Shown: in pieces, positions 8,747 to 17,227 of the stretch
Numbering within the stretch: the stretch's first letter is position 1
Layout: each line of letters starts with the position of its first letter
Source: Pseudomonas mucoides
Lineage (GTDB): Bacteria; Pseudomonadota; Gammaproteobacteria; Pseudomonadales; Pseudomonadaceae
DNA length: 64,000 nt
NCBI RefSeq assembly: GCF_015461845.1
Contig: NZ_JACOPW010000003.1
Coordinates: forward strand, 310,001 to 374,000
Direction of reading: 5' to 3'
Made by a program: the position numbers and the translations under genes
Notes under the pieces: model-generated
Database searches by the model: none
What the model was told of the DNA's origin: nothing
What the model saw: only the letters and a program-made list of their open reading frames with translations

Positions 8747-10261
8747 TCAGCCCAGAAACAGCTTATAGGCCGGGTTATCGCTTTCGTCCCAGTACGGGTA
8801 ACCGATTTCTTCCAGCGCCGCCGGTACCAGATGACGCTCGTCGTGCGGTACTTGCAGGCCCGCGACCACTCGACCGTCCGCCGCGCCGTGGTTGCGGTAG
8901 TGGAACATCGAGATGTTCCAGCGCCCGCCCAGCTTGTTGAGGAAGTTGAACAGCGCACCCGGACGCTCCGGAAATTCGAAGCGCAGGATCACTTCGTCGA
9001 CCACCTGCGCCGCACGACCACCGACCATGTGACGGATGTGCAACTTGGCCAGTTCGTTGTCGGTCAGGTCCAGCACCGGGAAGCCCTGCTCGGTCAGGCT
9101 CGCCAGCAGCGCACTGCGCGGATCGGTTTCCGGGTGCGTCTGCACGCCCACGAAAATGTGCGCTTCGCTGCCGGTGTTGTAGCGGTAGTTGAATTCGGTG
9201 ATCTGGCGCTTGCCGATGGCTTCGCAGAACGCCTTGAAGCTGCCCGGTTTCTCGGGGATGGTCACGGCGATGATCGCTTCACGGCCCTCGCCCAGTTCGG
9301 CGCGTTCGGCGACGTGGCGCAAACGGTCGAAGTTGACGTTGGCGCCGGAGTCGATGGCCACGAAAGTGTGGCCGGTGACGCCGTTCTGCTCGACGTATTT
9401 CTTGATTCCCGCCACACCCAACGCGCCGGCCGGCTCGGTGATCGAGCGGGTATCGTCGTAGATATCCTTGATCGCCGCGCAGATCTCATCGGTACTGACC
9501 GTGATCACGTCATCGACATAGTCTTTGCAGATGTCGAAAGTGTGCTGGCCGATCTGCGCCACTGCCACGCCGTCGGCGAAGATGCCCACGGTCGGCAATA
9601 CCACGCGCTCGCCGGCCGCCATCGCCGCTTGCAGGCAATTGGAGTCGTCTGGCTCGACACCGATGATCTTGATTTCCGGGCGCAGGTATTTCACGTACGC
9701 CGCGATGCCGGCGATCAGGCCGCCGCCACCGACCGGAACGAAAATAGCGTCGAGACGGCCAGGGTGTTGGCGCAGAATCTCCATCGCCACGGTGCCCTGC
9801 CCGGCAATGGTGTGGGGATCGTCGTACGGGTGGATGTAGACGTAGCCTTTTTCGTCGACCAGTTTCAGCGAGTAGGCCAGGGCTTCCGGGAACGAATCCC
9901 CGTGCAGCACCACTTTGCCGCCGCGCGAACGCACGCCTTCGACTTTGATTTCCGGGGTGGTCTTGGGCATGACGATGGTGGCTTTCACGCCCAACACTTT
10001 CGCCGCCAGGGCCAGGCCTTGCGCATGGTTGCCCGCCGACGCCGTGACCACGCCGCGAGCACGTTCTTCATCGGTCAACTGGGTCAGCTTGTTGTAAGCG
10101 CCACGAATCTTGAACGAGAACACCGGCTGCAAGTCTTCGCGCTTGAGCCAGACACTGTTGCCCAGCCGCTCGGAGAGCTGGCGGGCAGTCTGCAATGGGG
10201 TTTCTACGGCAACGTCATAAACGCGCGAGGTGAGGATCTTTTTGACGTACTGTTCGAGCAT
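8747..10261 (-). CDS. ilvA: Biosynthetic threonine ammonia-lyase
   Basis: PLP enzyme that deaminates threonine to 2-oxobutanoate, the first committed step of isoleucine synthesis. The PLP Lys51 lies in VFSFKIRGAYNKL, the glycine-rich phosphate loop is GGGGLIAGIAAY, and SAGNHAQGLAL is the substrate loop. Two C-terminal ACT-like regulatory domains (about 330-504) bind isoleucine or valine, so this is the long, feedback-regulated form at 504 residues. The ATG is at 10261. A 266-bp repeat ends 33 bp upstream of the start codon and would lie in its 5' leader. Confidence 0.97.
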   Translation of the reverse strand: MLEQYVKKILTSRVYDVAVETPLQTARQLSERLGNSVWLKREDLQPVFSFKIRGAYNKLTQLTDEERARGVVTASAGNHAQGLALAAKVLGVKATIVMPKTTPEIKVEGVRSRGGKVVLHGDSFPEALAYSLKLVDEKGYVYIHPYDDPHTIAGQGTVAMEILRQHPGRLDAIFVPVGGGGLIAGIAAYVKYLRPEIKIIGVEPDDSNCLQAAMAAGERVVLPTVGIFADGVAVAQIGQHTFDICKDYVDDVITVSTDEICAAIKDIYDDTRSITEPAGALGVAGIKKYVEQNGVTGHTFVAIDSGANVNFDRLRHVAERAELGEGREAIIAVTIPEKPGSFKAFCEAIGKRQITEFNYRYNTGSEAHIFVGVQTHPETDPRSALLASLTEQGFPVLDLTDNELAKLHIRHMVGGRAAQVVDEVILRFEFPERPGALFNFLNKLGGRWNISMFHYRNHGAADGRVVAGLQVPHDERHLVPAALEEIGYPYWDESDNPAYKLFLG

Positions 10262-10294
10262 CGGAAAGCATCACTGAGCGGGTTGGGCAGGGTT

Positions 10295-10560
10295 AGGGTC
10301 TGTTGACGTTTGGTGGCGGGCCGCGACGGAGGCCAATTTTGCGCAGGGCAAGGCGCGAGGAACGCAGTTTGGTTGTTCCAAATAAGTTCCGAGCAACGCA
10401 GCCCTGCGCAAAATTGGCACCGTCCCTTCGGGTTGTGCGCCAAATTGCGCGAGGCTGCGTTGCGGGATTTGCCAAGGGAACGACCATGGGCGGCATCCCG
10501 CGCCTTGCCTCGCGCAATTTGGCGCACAACGCGGCCCACCACCAAACGTCAACAGACCCT
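10295..10560. mobile_element. MITE-like 266-bp element with long terminal and internal inverted repeats
   Basis: Terminal inverted repeats of 31 bp (10295-10325 and 10530-10560, one mismatch), each reading AGGGTCTGTTGACGTTTGGT from its outer end. Inside are two further inverted repeats: 18-bp perfect arms at 10332-10349/10401-10418 and 24-bp perfect arms at 10432-10455/10507-10530. Each loop holds a smaller stem (GGAAC/GTTCC; GCGGGAT/ATCCCGC). Folded, it makes a cloverleaf. No gene or transposase is present and I see no clear target-site duplication. It occupies most of the ilvA-rpiA intergenic region (10262-10673). Confidence 0.8.
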
Positions 10561-10603
10561 CGGAGTCTAACCCGGCTTTCGGCCGGGCGACCACACGAAT
10601 CAA

Positions 10604-10632
10604 GAGGTTTTAACCCCGCATGGGGCTATAAT
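10604..10632 (+). promoter_or_regulatory. Putative rpiA promoter (-10 TATAAT)
   Basis: A perfect sigma70 -10 hexamer TATAAT at 10627-10632 lies 41 bp upstream of the rpiA ATG. A weak -35 (GAGGTT, 10604-10609) sits 17 bp further upstream. Just before the -10 is a small hairpin CCCCGCATGGGG. The assignment rests mainly on the -10. Confidence 0.5.
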
Positions 10633-10673
10633 GCCGGCCTTTCCGTTTCCCCCTGCCCGCTTTCGGAGCCCGC

Positions 10674-11348
10674 ATGACCCAGGATCAACTCAAACAGGCA
10701 GTGGCTCAGGCCGCCGTCGACTTCATCCTCCCGAAACTCGACGACAAGAGCATCGTCGGGGTCGGCACCGGCTCCACTGCCAACTGCTTCATCGACGCCC
10801 TGGCCAAGCACAAAGGCGCGTTCGACGGCGCGGTCGCCAGCTCCGAAGCCACTGCCGCCCGCCTTAAAGGCCATGGCATTCCGGTGTATGAGCTAAACAC
10901 GGTCAGCGACCTGGAGTTCTACGTCGACGGCGCCGATGAAAGCGACGCGCACCTGAACCTGATCAAGGGCGGTGGCGCTGCCCTGACCCGCGAGAAGATT
11001 GTCGCGGCCGTGGCCAAGACTTTCATCTGCATCGCCGACGCCAGCAAACTGGTGCCGGTGCTCGGTGAGTTCCCGCTGCCGGTCGAAGTGATCCCGATGG
11101 CCCGCAGCCACGTGGCCCGCGAGCTGGTGAAACTGGGCGGCGACCCGGTTTACCGCGAAGGCGTGCTGACCGACAACGGCAACATCATCCTCGACGTGTT
11201 CAACATGCAGATCACCAATCCGGTTGAACTGGAACGCCAGATCAACGCGATTGTCGGCGTGGTCACCAACGGCCTGTTCGCGGCGCGTCCAGCGGACCTG
11301 CTGTTGCTGGGCACCAGTGAAGGCGTGAAAACCCTGCGCGCCGAGTAA
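10674..11348 (+). CDS. rpiA: Ribose-5-phosphate isomerase A
   Basis: Interconverts ribose 5-phosphate and ribulose 5-phosphate in the pentose phosphate pathway. At 224 residues it is the usual length. Motifs are the phosphate loop [11 protein letters not shown] (about 29-39), DGADE (85-89) with the catalytic acid, and [11 protein letters not shown] (98-108) with the catalytic Lys. The RBS GGAG precedes the ATG by 6 nt. It is divergent from ilvA; a REP pair follows the stop. Confidence 0.97.
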   Translation: MTQDQLKQAVAQAAVDFILPKLDDKSIVGVGTGSTANCFIDALAKHKGAFDGAVASSEATAARLKGHGIPVYELNTVSDLEFYVDGADESDAHLNLIKGGGAALTREKIVAAVAKTFICIADASKLVPVLGEFPLPVEVIPMARSHVARELVKLGGDPVYREGVLTDNGNIILDVFNMQITNPVELERQINAIVGVVTNGLFAARPADLLLLGTSEGVKTLRAE

Positions 11349-11365
11349 GCCCGCCGCAACGCCAA

Positions 11366-11459
11366 CCTGTGGGAGCCGGGCTTGCCCGCGATGGCGGTAT
11401 ATCAGTCACATATTTATCGACTGACACGACCTCATCGCGGGCAAGCCCGGCTCCCACAG
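11366..11459. repeat. REP pair (GTGGGAGCCGGGCTTGCCCGC variant), inverted
   Basis: Both arms share an extra C (GAGCCGGGCTTG) relative to the commonest form in this window, so the pair was probably inserted or copied as a unit. It lies between the convergent rpiA and SdiA-regulated-like genes. Confidence 0.9.
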
Positions 11460-11479
11460 TGCTTTTTTAGGGAGGGGTT

Positions 11480-12397
11480 TTAGGGTTGCGCGGGTTTTTT
11501 GAAGGCGTAGAACAGGTTCGGCTCACTGACGAGGTACATCGTGCCGTCGTCGTCCATGGCGATGCCTTCCGCTTGCGGCACGGTCTTTTGCAGGCCCTGG
11601 CGCCCCTTGTTCAGTGACATTGTACTCAGCGGTCGACCGTCCACATCCAGTTCAATAATCAGCCGCGACTCGTCGGACAGCGCCAGCAAATGGCCGCTGC
11701 GTTCGTCGTATTGCAGGCTCGACAGGTCTCGCACAAACATCCCGGCATCGCGCTTGGGGTTGTTCACCACGTGCACGGCGTAGGATTTCTCCGGGTTGTA
11801 ATGCGGGAAGCCCTGCACTTCGTAGATCAGCATTGGGTCGCGCTCCTTGGCGACGAACAACCGTTTGCCCACCGAATCGTAAGCCAGCCCTTCAAACCCC
11901 TTGTTACTGCCCATGTGCACGCCGAGAACCATCTGCTCGGCATCCGCCCCGTCAAGGAACGTCATATCCGGTTCCAGGCGAATCTTGATCAGCCGTTGCT
12001 GGCTCTCATCGGTGATCACGTAGGTGTCGGCGCTGATGAACTCCACCGCCTCCGGATCACCGAAACCAATCAAGGCCACGCGCCGCAGGATCTTGCCCTC
12101 AAGCGACAGCTCGATCAGCTCGGAATCTTTATTGGTGACCGTGAACAGGCTTTTGCGCACCGGATCGAACGTCAGCGCCGAGACGTTATCGTCCAGCCCG
12201 TCGATCACCCGTGCCTCGATGTCGACCCGATATTGATCCAGGCCAATGGATACGCTGCTCTGCGGCTGCCAAAGCGTATGCAGGTTGAACCAGGCACGCT
12301 CGAACAGGCGCATGTATTGGCCGACCGCAACCAGCGCGATCAGCGCAATCACTGACAGGATCAAAACGAGGGGTTTGGGACGGGCAAGTCGGCGCAT
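11480..12397 (-). CDS. SdiA-regulated domain protein (YjiK-like), copy 1
   Basis: A 305-residue protein with an N-terminal signal-anchor (about residues 10-28, LVLILSVIALIALVAVGQYM) and a beta-propeller-like periplasmic domain of the SdiA-regulated/YjiK family. Repeated blade motifs are visible, such as VSALTFDPVRKSLFTVTN, NKGFEGLAYDSVGKRLFVAKE and AEGIAMDDDGTMYLVSEPNLFYAF. The molecular role of the family is unknown. A paralogue lies 103 bp upstream on the same strand. Confidence 0.85.
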   Translation of the reverse strand: MRRLARPKPLVLILSVIALIALVAVGQYMRLFERAWFNLHTLWQPQSSVSIGLDQYRVDIEARVIDGLDDNVSALTFDPVRKSLFTVTNKDSELIELSLEGKILRRVALIGFGDPEAVEFISADTYVITDESQQRLIKIRLEPDMTFLDGADAEQMVLGVHMGSNKGFEGLAYDSVGKRLFVAKERDPMLIYEVQGFPHYNPEKSYAVHVVNNPKRDAGMFVRDLSSLQYDERSGHLLALSDESRLIIELDVDGRPLSTMSLNKGRQGLQKTVPQAEGIAMDDDGTMYLVSEPNLFYAFKKPAQP

Positions 12398-12500
12398 TCA
12401 GGCGAGCTCGAAAACAAAACGGGCGGATGAAATATCACGCCCGTATGAATTCAAGCTTAATGGTCAGTGGCTTGCGACCACAACCGCGGGTGTGTGGCGA

Positions 12501-13427
12501 CTATTTCTGCTTTTCGAAGCGGTAGAACAGGTTGGGTTCACTGACCATGTACAAGTTGCCCGCTTCGTCCATGGTCACGCCTTCGGCCCGGGGAATGGTG
12601 TTCTTCAGGCCGTTGAAGCCGCGCAACAGGGTGATGAAACTGACTTGCTCACCCTTTTTGTCCAGCTCCATCAACAAGTGCGAGTCGGCAGACAGCACCA
12701 GCATGTGGCCCGTGCGCGGATCAATGGCCAGCGCCGACAGGTTGCGCATGTCCAGCGCATGACTGGCCAGCTTCAGCTTGTCACCGGTCAGGACCCGGCC
12801 GTCACCTTTCCAGGCAAACAAGGCCGGCGGACGCTCTTCGCCCAGCAGCAGCTGCTGGTTTTGCGAATCCCAGGTAACCCCTTCAAAGGCCTTGTTCTGG
12901 TCTTTCGAAGGCCCGAGGTCGTACTTCGTAAAGTCGGCGATGTTCAATTCACGGGTGTTGGCATCGACCTTGACGACGGTGATCAAGTGCTCGCGCTCAT
13001 CGACAATCGCCAGCAGGCCGTTGCCCAGCACCGTGACACCTTCCGGGTTGCTCCAGCCCACCAGCGGCATTTTGCGCAGGACATCGCCTTGAAGATTCAG
13101 CTCGACCAGAAACGGGTTCTTGCCCATGACCGAAAACAGCGTTTTGGTCTGAGGATCGTAAGCGAGGTCCGAAGCTTCGTCCTTTTCCATGCCCGGCAAT
13201 ACCTTGGCATCGATCACTGCCCGGTAGTCCGGAAGCCAGATACTGGCCTGACGCTCGGCCGGGCTCTTGAATTGCTCTTTCACCCAGAGCACGCCGCGAT
13301 TATCCCAATGCATTGCAAAGGCAACGCCGTACGCAATGACCGCCACCAGCAACAGCCAGGCATACCAAGGCAGCGCGAAGCGCGAGCGGCGGGTTGTTTT
13401 GAGAGTCGACAGCGGGGGGGTGGCCAT
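12501..13427 (-). CDS. SdiA-regulated domain protein (YjiK-like), copy 2
   Basis: A 308-residue paralogue of the downstream gene with the same layout: a signal-anchor (about 17-36) and a propeller-like domain with ASDLAYDPQTKTLFSVMGKN, KAFEGVTWDSQNQQLLLGEE and the near-identical ending AEGVTMDEAGNLYMVSEPNL. The two look like an old tandem duplication, since the overall sequences have drifted while blade signatures persist. The ATG at 13427 directly precedes a basic N-terminus. Function unknown. Confidence 0.85.
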   Translation of the reverse strand: MATPPLSTLKTTRRSRFALPWYAWLLLVAVIAYGVAFAMHWDNRGVLWVKEQFKSPAERQASIWLPDYRAVIDAKVLPGMEKDEASDLAYDPQTKTLFSVMGKNPFLVELNLQGDVLRKMPLVGWSNPEGVTVLGNGLLAIVDEREHLITVVKVDANTRELNIADFTKYDLGPSKDQNKAFEGVTWDSQNQQLLLGEERPPALFAWKGDGRVLTGDKLKLASHALDMRNLSALAIDPRTGHMLVLSADSHLLMELDKKGEQVSFITLLRGFNGLKNTIPRAEGVTMDEAGNLYMVSEPNLFYRFEKQK

Positions 13428-13586
13428 TGAGGGATGCGTTCCAGAAATTCAGGCTAGGGGTAATAGCACAATTGGGGCCGGCTCAGACGCCGCAAGCCCC
13501 CGGAATTATCCAGACGAAATGTGAAAAAAACGGGAAATGGCGGGATTGCCCTACCTGTCGCAGGACTTGAAACCACTAAATACCAA

Positions 13587-13614
13587 TGTGGGAGCGAGCT
13601 TGCTCGCTCCCACA
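13587..13614. repeat. Compact REP palindrome (GTGGGAGCGAGC/GCTCGCTCCCAC)
   Basis: A single perfect 28-bp palindrome centred on the AGCTTGCT region, able to form one hairpin. It lies just past the stop of the FAH-family gene and may act as an mRNA 3' end. Confidence 0.85.
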
Positions 13615-13634
13615 GGGTTTTTGCAGTATTGGGG

Positions 13635-14300
13635 TTAGCGCACGCTGCTGGTGAAGCTACTCGCACCAGGCAACTCCAGAACAATCTCATCGCCGACATT
13701 CAACGGACCAACGCCCACCGGCGTGCCGGTCAGGATCACGTCACCGGCCTGCAGCGAGAAGCAGCCGGCCATGTGCTGGATCATCGGCACGATCGGGTTG
13801 AGCATCGCGCTGCTGTTGCCATCCTGGCGCACTTCGCCGTTGATGGTCAGGCGAATGCCAATGTCGGTCAGGTCGGCAAAGGTGCTACCAGACACGAACG
13901 GCGCGATCACCGCCGCGCCGTCGAACGACTTGGCGATTTCCCAAGGCAGGCCCTTGGATTTCAGCTCCGCCTGCTTGTCGCGCAGCGTCAGGTCCAGTGC
14001 CGGAACGAAACCGGAGATGGCGTCCAGCACTTCTTCGCGGCTCGGCTTGGTCGACAACGGCTTGCCGATCAACACAGCGATTTCCGCTTCGTAGTGCACC
14101 GAACCGCGCTCGGTCGGAATGGCAAAACCACCTTCCAGCGGCACGACGCAACTGCCCGGCTTGATGAACAGCAGCGGCTCGGTAGGCACCGGGTTGTCCA
14201 GCTCCTTGGCGTGTTCGGCGTAGTTACGGCCGATGCACACCACTTTCCCCAGCGGGAAATGAATACGCGTACCGTCGACATACTGGTGCTGATAGCTCAT
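13635..14300 (-). CDS. Fumarylacetoacetate hydrolase-family protein (FAHD1/acylpyruvase-like)
   Basis: A 221-residue FAH-fold enzyme. Metal-binding and catalytic features include KVVCIGRNYAEHAKEL near the N-terminus, EAEIAVLIGKPL (the metal-ligand E-x-E), and GDVILTGTPVGVGPL near the C-terminus. Short single-domain members act as acylpyruvases or oxaloacetate decarboxylases/tautomerases; which applies here is not determined. It lies 36 bp downstream of the D-2-hydroxyglutarate dehydrogenase gene, probably in the same operon, so a 2-oxo-acid substrate is plausible. Confidence 0.88.
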   Translation of the reverse strand: MSYQHQYVDGTRIHFPLGKVVCIGRNYAEHAKELDNPVPTEPLLFIKPGSCVVPLEGGFAIPTERGSVHYEAEIAVLIGKPLSTKPSREEVLDAISGFVPALDLTLRDKQAELKSKGLPWEIAKSFDGAAVIAPFVSGSTFADLTDIGIRLTINGEVRQDGNSSAMLNPIVPMIQHMAGCFSLQAGDVILTGTPVGVGPLNVGDEIVLELPGASSFTSSVR

Positions 14301-14336
14301 TACCGACTCCTGATTCGTGCTCTGAACATTCGAAAA

Positions 14337-15731
14337 TCAAACAGCAAAGATCTTGCCCGGGTTCATGATGCCGTTCGGATCGAACACCGCTTTAACCGCT
14401 TTCATGTACTCGATCTCGACCGGCGAACGGCTGTAGGTCAAGTAATCACGTTTGGTCATGCCCACGCCGTGCTCGGCGGAAATCGAACCGTTGTACTTCT
14501 CGACGGTTTCGAACACCCACTTGTTGACGGTCGCGCACTTGGCGAAGAACTCGTCCTTGCTCAGGTTCTCCGGCTTGAGGATGTTCAAGTGCAGGTTGCC
14601 GTCGCCGATGTGGCCGAACCAGACGATTTCGAAATCCGGGTAGTGTTCGCCGACGATCGCGTCGATTTCCTTGAGGAACGCCGGCACTTTCGACACGGTG
14701 ACCGAAATGTCGTTCTTGTACGGCGTCCAGTGGGAAATGGTTTCGGAGATGTATTCGCGCAGCTTCCAGAGGTTCTGCAGCTGGGTTTCGCTCTGGCTCA
14801 TCACGCCGTCCAGCACCCAGCCTTGCTCGACGCAGTGTTCGAAGGTTTCCAGCGCGTGGTTGGCCACTTCTTCGGTGGTCGCTTCGAATTCCAGCAATGC
14901 GTAGAACGGGCAATCGGTTTCGAAAGGTGCCGGAACATCGCCACGGGCCATGACTTTGGCCAGGGCTTTGTCGGAGAAGAATTCGAAGGCGGTCAGGTCG
15001 AGTTTGCTCTGGAACGCGTGCAATACCGGCATGATCGAGTCGAAATCGGTGGTACCGAGGACCATCGCGGTGAGGTTTTTCGGTGCACGATCCAGACGCA
15101 TGGTCGCTTCGACCACAAACCCGAGGGTGCCTTCGGCGCCGATGAACAGCTGACGCAGGTCGTAACCGGTGGCGTTCTTGATCAGGTCGCGGTTCAGTTC
15201 CAGCAGGTCACCCTTGCCGGTCACGACTTTCATGCCGGCAACCCAGTTACGGGTCATGCCGTAGCGAATGACCTTGATCCCGCCGGCATTGGTGCCGATA
15301 TTGCCGCCAATCTGGCTGGAACCTGCCGAAGCAAAATCCACCGGGTAGTACAGGCCTTTTTCTTCCGCGACATTCTGCAAATGCTCGGTCACGACGCCTG
15401 GTTGACAAACGGCAGTGCGGTCGGTGAGGTTCACATCGAGAATCTGGTTCATGTAGTCGAACGACACAACGACTTCGCCATTGGCTGCCACCGCTGCGGC
15501 GGAAAGCCCGGTACGTCCACCGGACGGCACCAGCGCCACCTTGCGTTCATTGGCCCAACGGACAATGGCCTGCACCTGTTCGGTGGTCTTGGGAAACACG
15601 ATGGCGGTCGGGGCCGGAGCAAAATGCTTGGTCCAATCCTTACCGTAAGCATTCAGGGAGTCGGCATCGGTCAGCACCTTGCCAGGCTCAACCAGGGTCT
15701 TCAGCTCATCAATCAGCGCAGGATTGGTCAT
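14337..15731 (-). CDS. FAD-linked D-2-hydroxyglutarate dehydrogenase
   Basis: A 464-residue flavoprotein of the FAD-binding PCMH/FAD-oxidase-C family that oxidises D-2-hydroxy acids and passes electrons to the respiratory chain. The FAD-binding region holds VPSGGRTGLS, GSSQIGGNIGTNAGG and FIGAEGTLGFV. The C-terminal domain has the metal site HIGDGNLH and the closing SAEHGVG. Its position divergent from serA is the arrangement reported for P. stutzeri, where the enzyme removes D-2-hydroxyglutarate made by SerA. The ATG at 15731 (MTNPALIDEL) is the family start; upstream in-frame Mets add a poorly conserved leader. D-lactate dehydrogenase activity is the main alternative. Confidence 0.85.
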   Translation of the reverse strand: MTNPALIDELKTLVEPGKVLTDADSLNAYGKDWTKHFAPAPTAIVFPKTTEQVQAIVRWANERKVALVPSGGRTGLSAAAVAANGEVVVSFDYMNQILDVNLTDRTAVCQPGVVTEHLQNVAEEKGLYYPVDFASAGSSQIGGNIGTNAGGIKVIRYGMTRNWVAGMKVVTGKGDLLELNRDLIKNATGYDLRQLFIGAEGTLGFVVEATMRLDRAPKNLTAMVLGTTDFDSIMPVLHAFQSKLDLTAFEFFSDKALAKVMARGDVPAPFETDCPFYALLEFEATTEEVANHALETFEHCVEQGWVLDGVMSQSETQLQNLWKLREYISETISHWTPYKNDISVTVSKVPAFLKEIDAIVGEHYPDFEIVWFGHIGDGNLHLNILKPENLSKDEFFAKCATVNKWVFETVEKYNGSISAEHGVGMTKRDYLTYSRSPVEIEYMKAVKAVFDPNGIMNPGKIFAV

Positions 15732-15799
15732 CGACAGAACTCTCGAACAATTCATGGTCATCCTGAGAACGCTTCACGTCGCAGGAATGAGTGTTTAGC

Positions 15800-15827
15800 G
15801 GGGTGCGTATGCTAGCATACCGACCCC
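15800..15827. promoter_or_regulatory. 28-bp palindrome between D-2-HG dehydrogenase and serA (putative operator)
   Basis: The core GTATGCTAGCATAC is a perfect 14-bp palindrome, flanked by GGGGT on the left and ACCCC on the right, giving 28 bp with only the positions next to the core unpaired. It is 69 bp upstream of the dehydrogenase start and 108 bp upstream of serA, where a shared operator would sit. The regulator is not in the window. Confidence 0.6.
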
Positions 15828-15935
15828 GCAGCATAGTGCCCAACGGCCAATCTGCGGCGACGGCTTTCCTGCCGTCCGGGTCAGCGTCTGCTGGCTATTT
15901 CCTGCCATTTTTCTCCGGGATACAGGTTTACGCAG

Positions 15936-17165
15936 ATGAGCAAGACTTCTCTCGATAAGAGCAAGATCAAGTTCCTTCTTCTCGAAGGCGTCCACCAATC
16001 GGCTGTCGACGTTCTCAAGTCGGCGGGCTACACCAGCATCGAGTACCTCACCGGTTCTCTGCCGGAAGCCCAGCTGAAGGAAAAGATCGCTGATGCGCAC
16101 TTCATCGGCATTCGCTCCCGCACTCAACTGACCGAAGAGATCTTCGATCACGCGAAGAAGCTGGTCGCGGTCGGCTGTTTCTGCATCGGCACCAACCAGG
16201 TCGACCTGAACGCAGCGCGCGAACGCGGGATTGCGGTGTTCAACGCACCGTACTCCAACACCCGTTCCGTCGCCGAGCTGGTGTTGGCGGAAGCGATCCT
16301 GCTGCTGCGCGGCATCCCTGAGAAGAACGCTTCCTGCCACCGTGGCGGCTGGATCAAAAGCGCGGCCAACTCCTTCGAGATCCGCGGCAAGAAGCTGGGC
16401 ATCGTCGGTTACGGCTCGATCGGTACGCAACTGTCGGTCCTGGCTGAAGGCCTGGGCATGCAGGTGTACTTCTACGACACCGTGACCAAGCTGCCACTGG
16501 GTAACGCCACCCAGGTCGGCAACCTGCACGAGCTGCTGGGCATGTCCGACATCGTCACCCTGCACGTTCCGGAAACCGCAGCCACCCAGTGGATGATCGG
16601 CGAGAAGGAAATCCGCGCCATCAAGAAGGGCGGCATCCTGATCAACGCCGCTCGCGGCACCGTGGTCGAACTGGACGCCCTGGCGGACGCGATCAAGGAC
16701 AAGCACCTGATCGGCGCGGCCATCGACGTGTTCCCGGTGGAGCCACGCTCCAACGACGAAGAGTTCGAAAGCCCGCTGCGTGGCCTGGACAACGTGATCC
16801 TGACCCCGCACATCGGTGGTTCCACCGCTGAAGCGCAAGCCAACATCGGTCTGGAAGTGGCAGAAAAACTGGTCAAGTACAGCGACAACGGTACGTCCGT
16901 ATCGTCGGTGAACTTCCCGGAAGTGGCCCTGCCGGCTCACCCTGGCAAGCACCGTCTGCTGCACATCCACGAGAACATTCCGGGTGTGATGAGCGAGATC
17001 AACAAGGTGTTCGCCGAAAACGGCATCAATATCTCCGGTCAGTTCCTGCAGACCAACGAGAAAGTCGGCTACGTCGTGATCGACGTCGACGCCGACTACT
17101 CGGAAATCGCCCAGGAGAAACTGCAGCACATCAACGGCACCATTCGTTGCCGCGTGTTGTTCTGA
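15936..17165 (+). CDS. serA: D-3-phosphoglycerate dehydrogenase
   Basis: First enzyme of serine biosynthesis: oxidises 3-phosphoglycerate to 3-phosphohydroxypyruvate with NAD+. The 409-residue chain has a D-isomer dehydrogenase core with the nucleotide loop GYGSIG (158-163), INAARGTVVE (substrate Arg), the catalytic His in LTPHIGGST, and a C-terminal ACT domain (about 338-409) for serine feedback. The length is that of the E. coli-type short enzyme. Pseudomonas SerA is reported also to reduce 2-oxoglutarate to D-2-hydroxyglutarate, which fits its divergent neighbour. A strong terminator follows. Confidence 0.97.
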   Translation: MSKTSLDKSKIKFLLLEGVHQSAVDVLKSAGYTSIEYLTGSLPEAQLKEKIADAHFIGIRSRTQLTEEIFDHAKKLVAVGCFCIGTNQVDLNAARERGIAVFNAPYSNTRSVAELVLAEAILLLRGIPEKNASCHRGGWIKSAANSFEIRGKKLGIVGYGSIGTQLSVLAEGLGMQVYFYDTVTKLPLGNATQVGNLHELLGMSDIVTLHVPETAATQWMIGEKEIRAIKKGGILINAARGTVVELDALADAIKDKHLIGAAIDVFPVEPRSNDEEFESPLRGLDNVILTPHIGGSTAEAQANIGLEVAEKLVKYSDNGTSVSSVNFPEVALPAHPGKHRLLHIHENIPGVMSEINKVFAENGINISGQFLQTNEKVGYVVIDVDADYSEIAQEKLQHINGTIRCRVLF

Positions 17166-17181
17166 TAGCGACTTGAGCGAC

Positions 17182-17212
17182 AAAAAAAGGAGACCTTCGG
17201 GTCTCCTTTTTC
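17182..17212. terminator. Bidirectional intrinsic terminator (serA / DUF4399 gene)
   Basis: Stem AAAGGAGACC / GGTCTCCTTT with a TTCG tetraloop. It is followed by a T-run in the serA direction and by seven T's when read on the other strand, so it can end both convergent transcripts. Confidence 0.92.
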
Positions 17213-17227
17213 ATGCCTGCGGAAACG

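Noticed and set aside
13521..15815. A 764-codon plus-strand open frame opposite the FAH-family and D-2-HG dehydrogenase genes
   Set aside because: It is antisense to two well-recognised genes, its product is low-complexity Arg/His/Val-rich sequence with no domain, and long antisense frames are expected at this GC content.
15795..17183. A 462-codon minus-strand frame opposite serA
   Set aside because: SerA is unmistakable on the plus strand, and the antisense translation is a compositional shadow.
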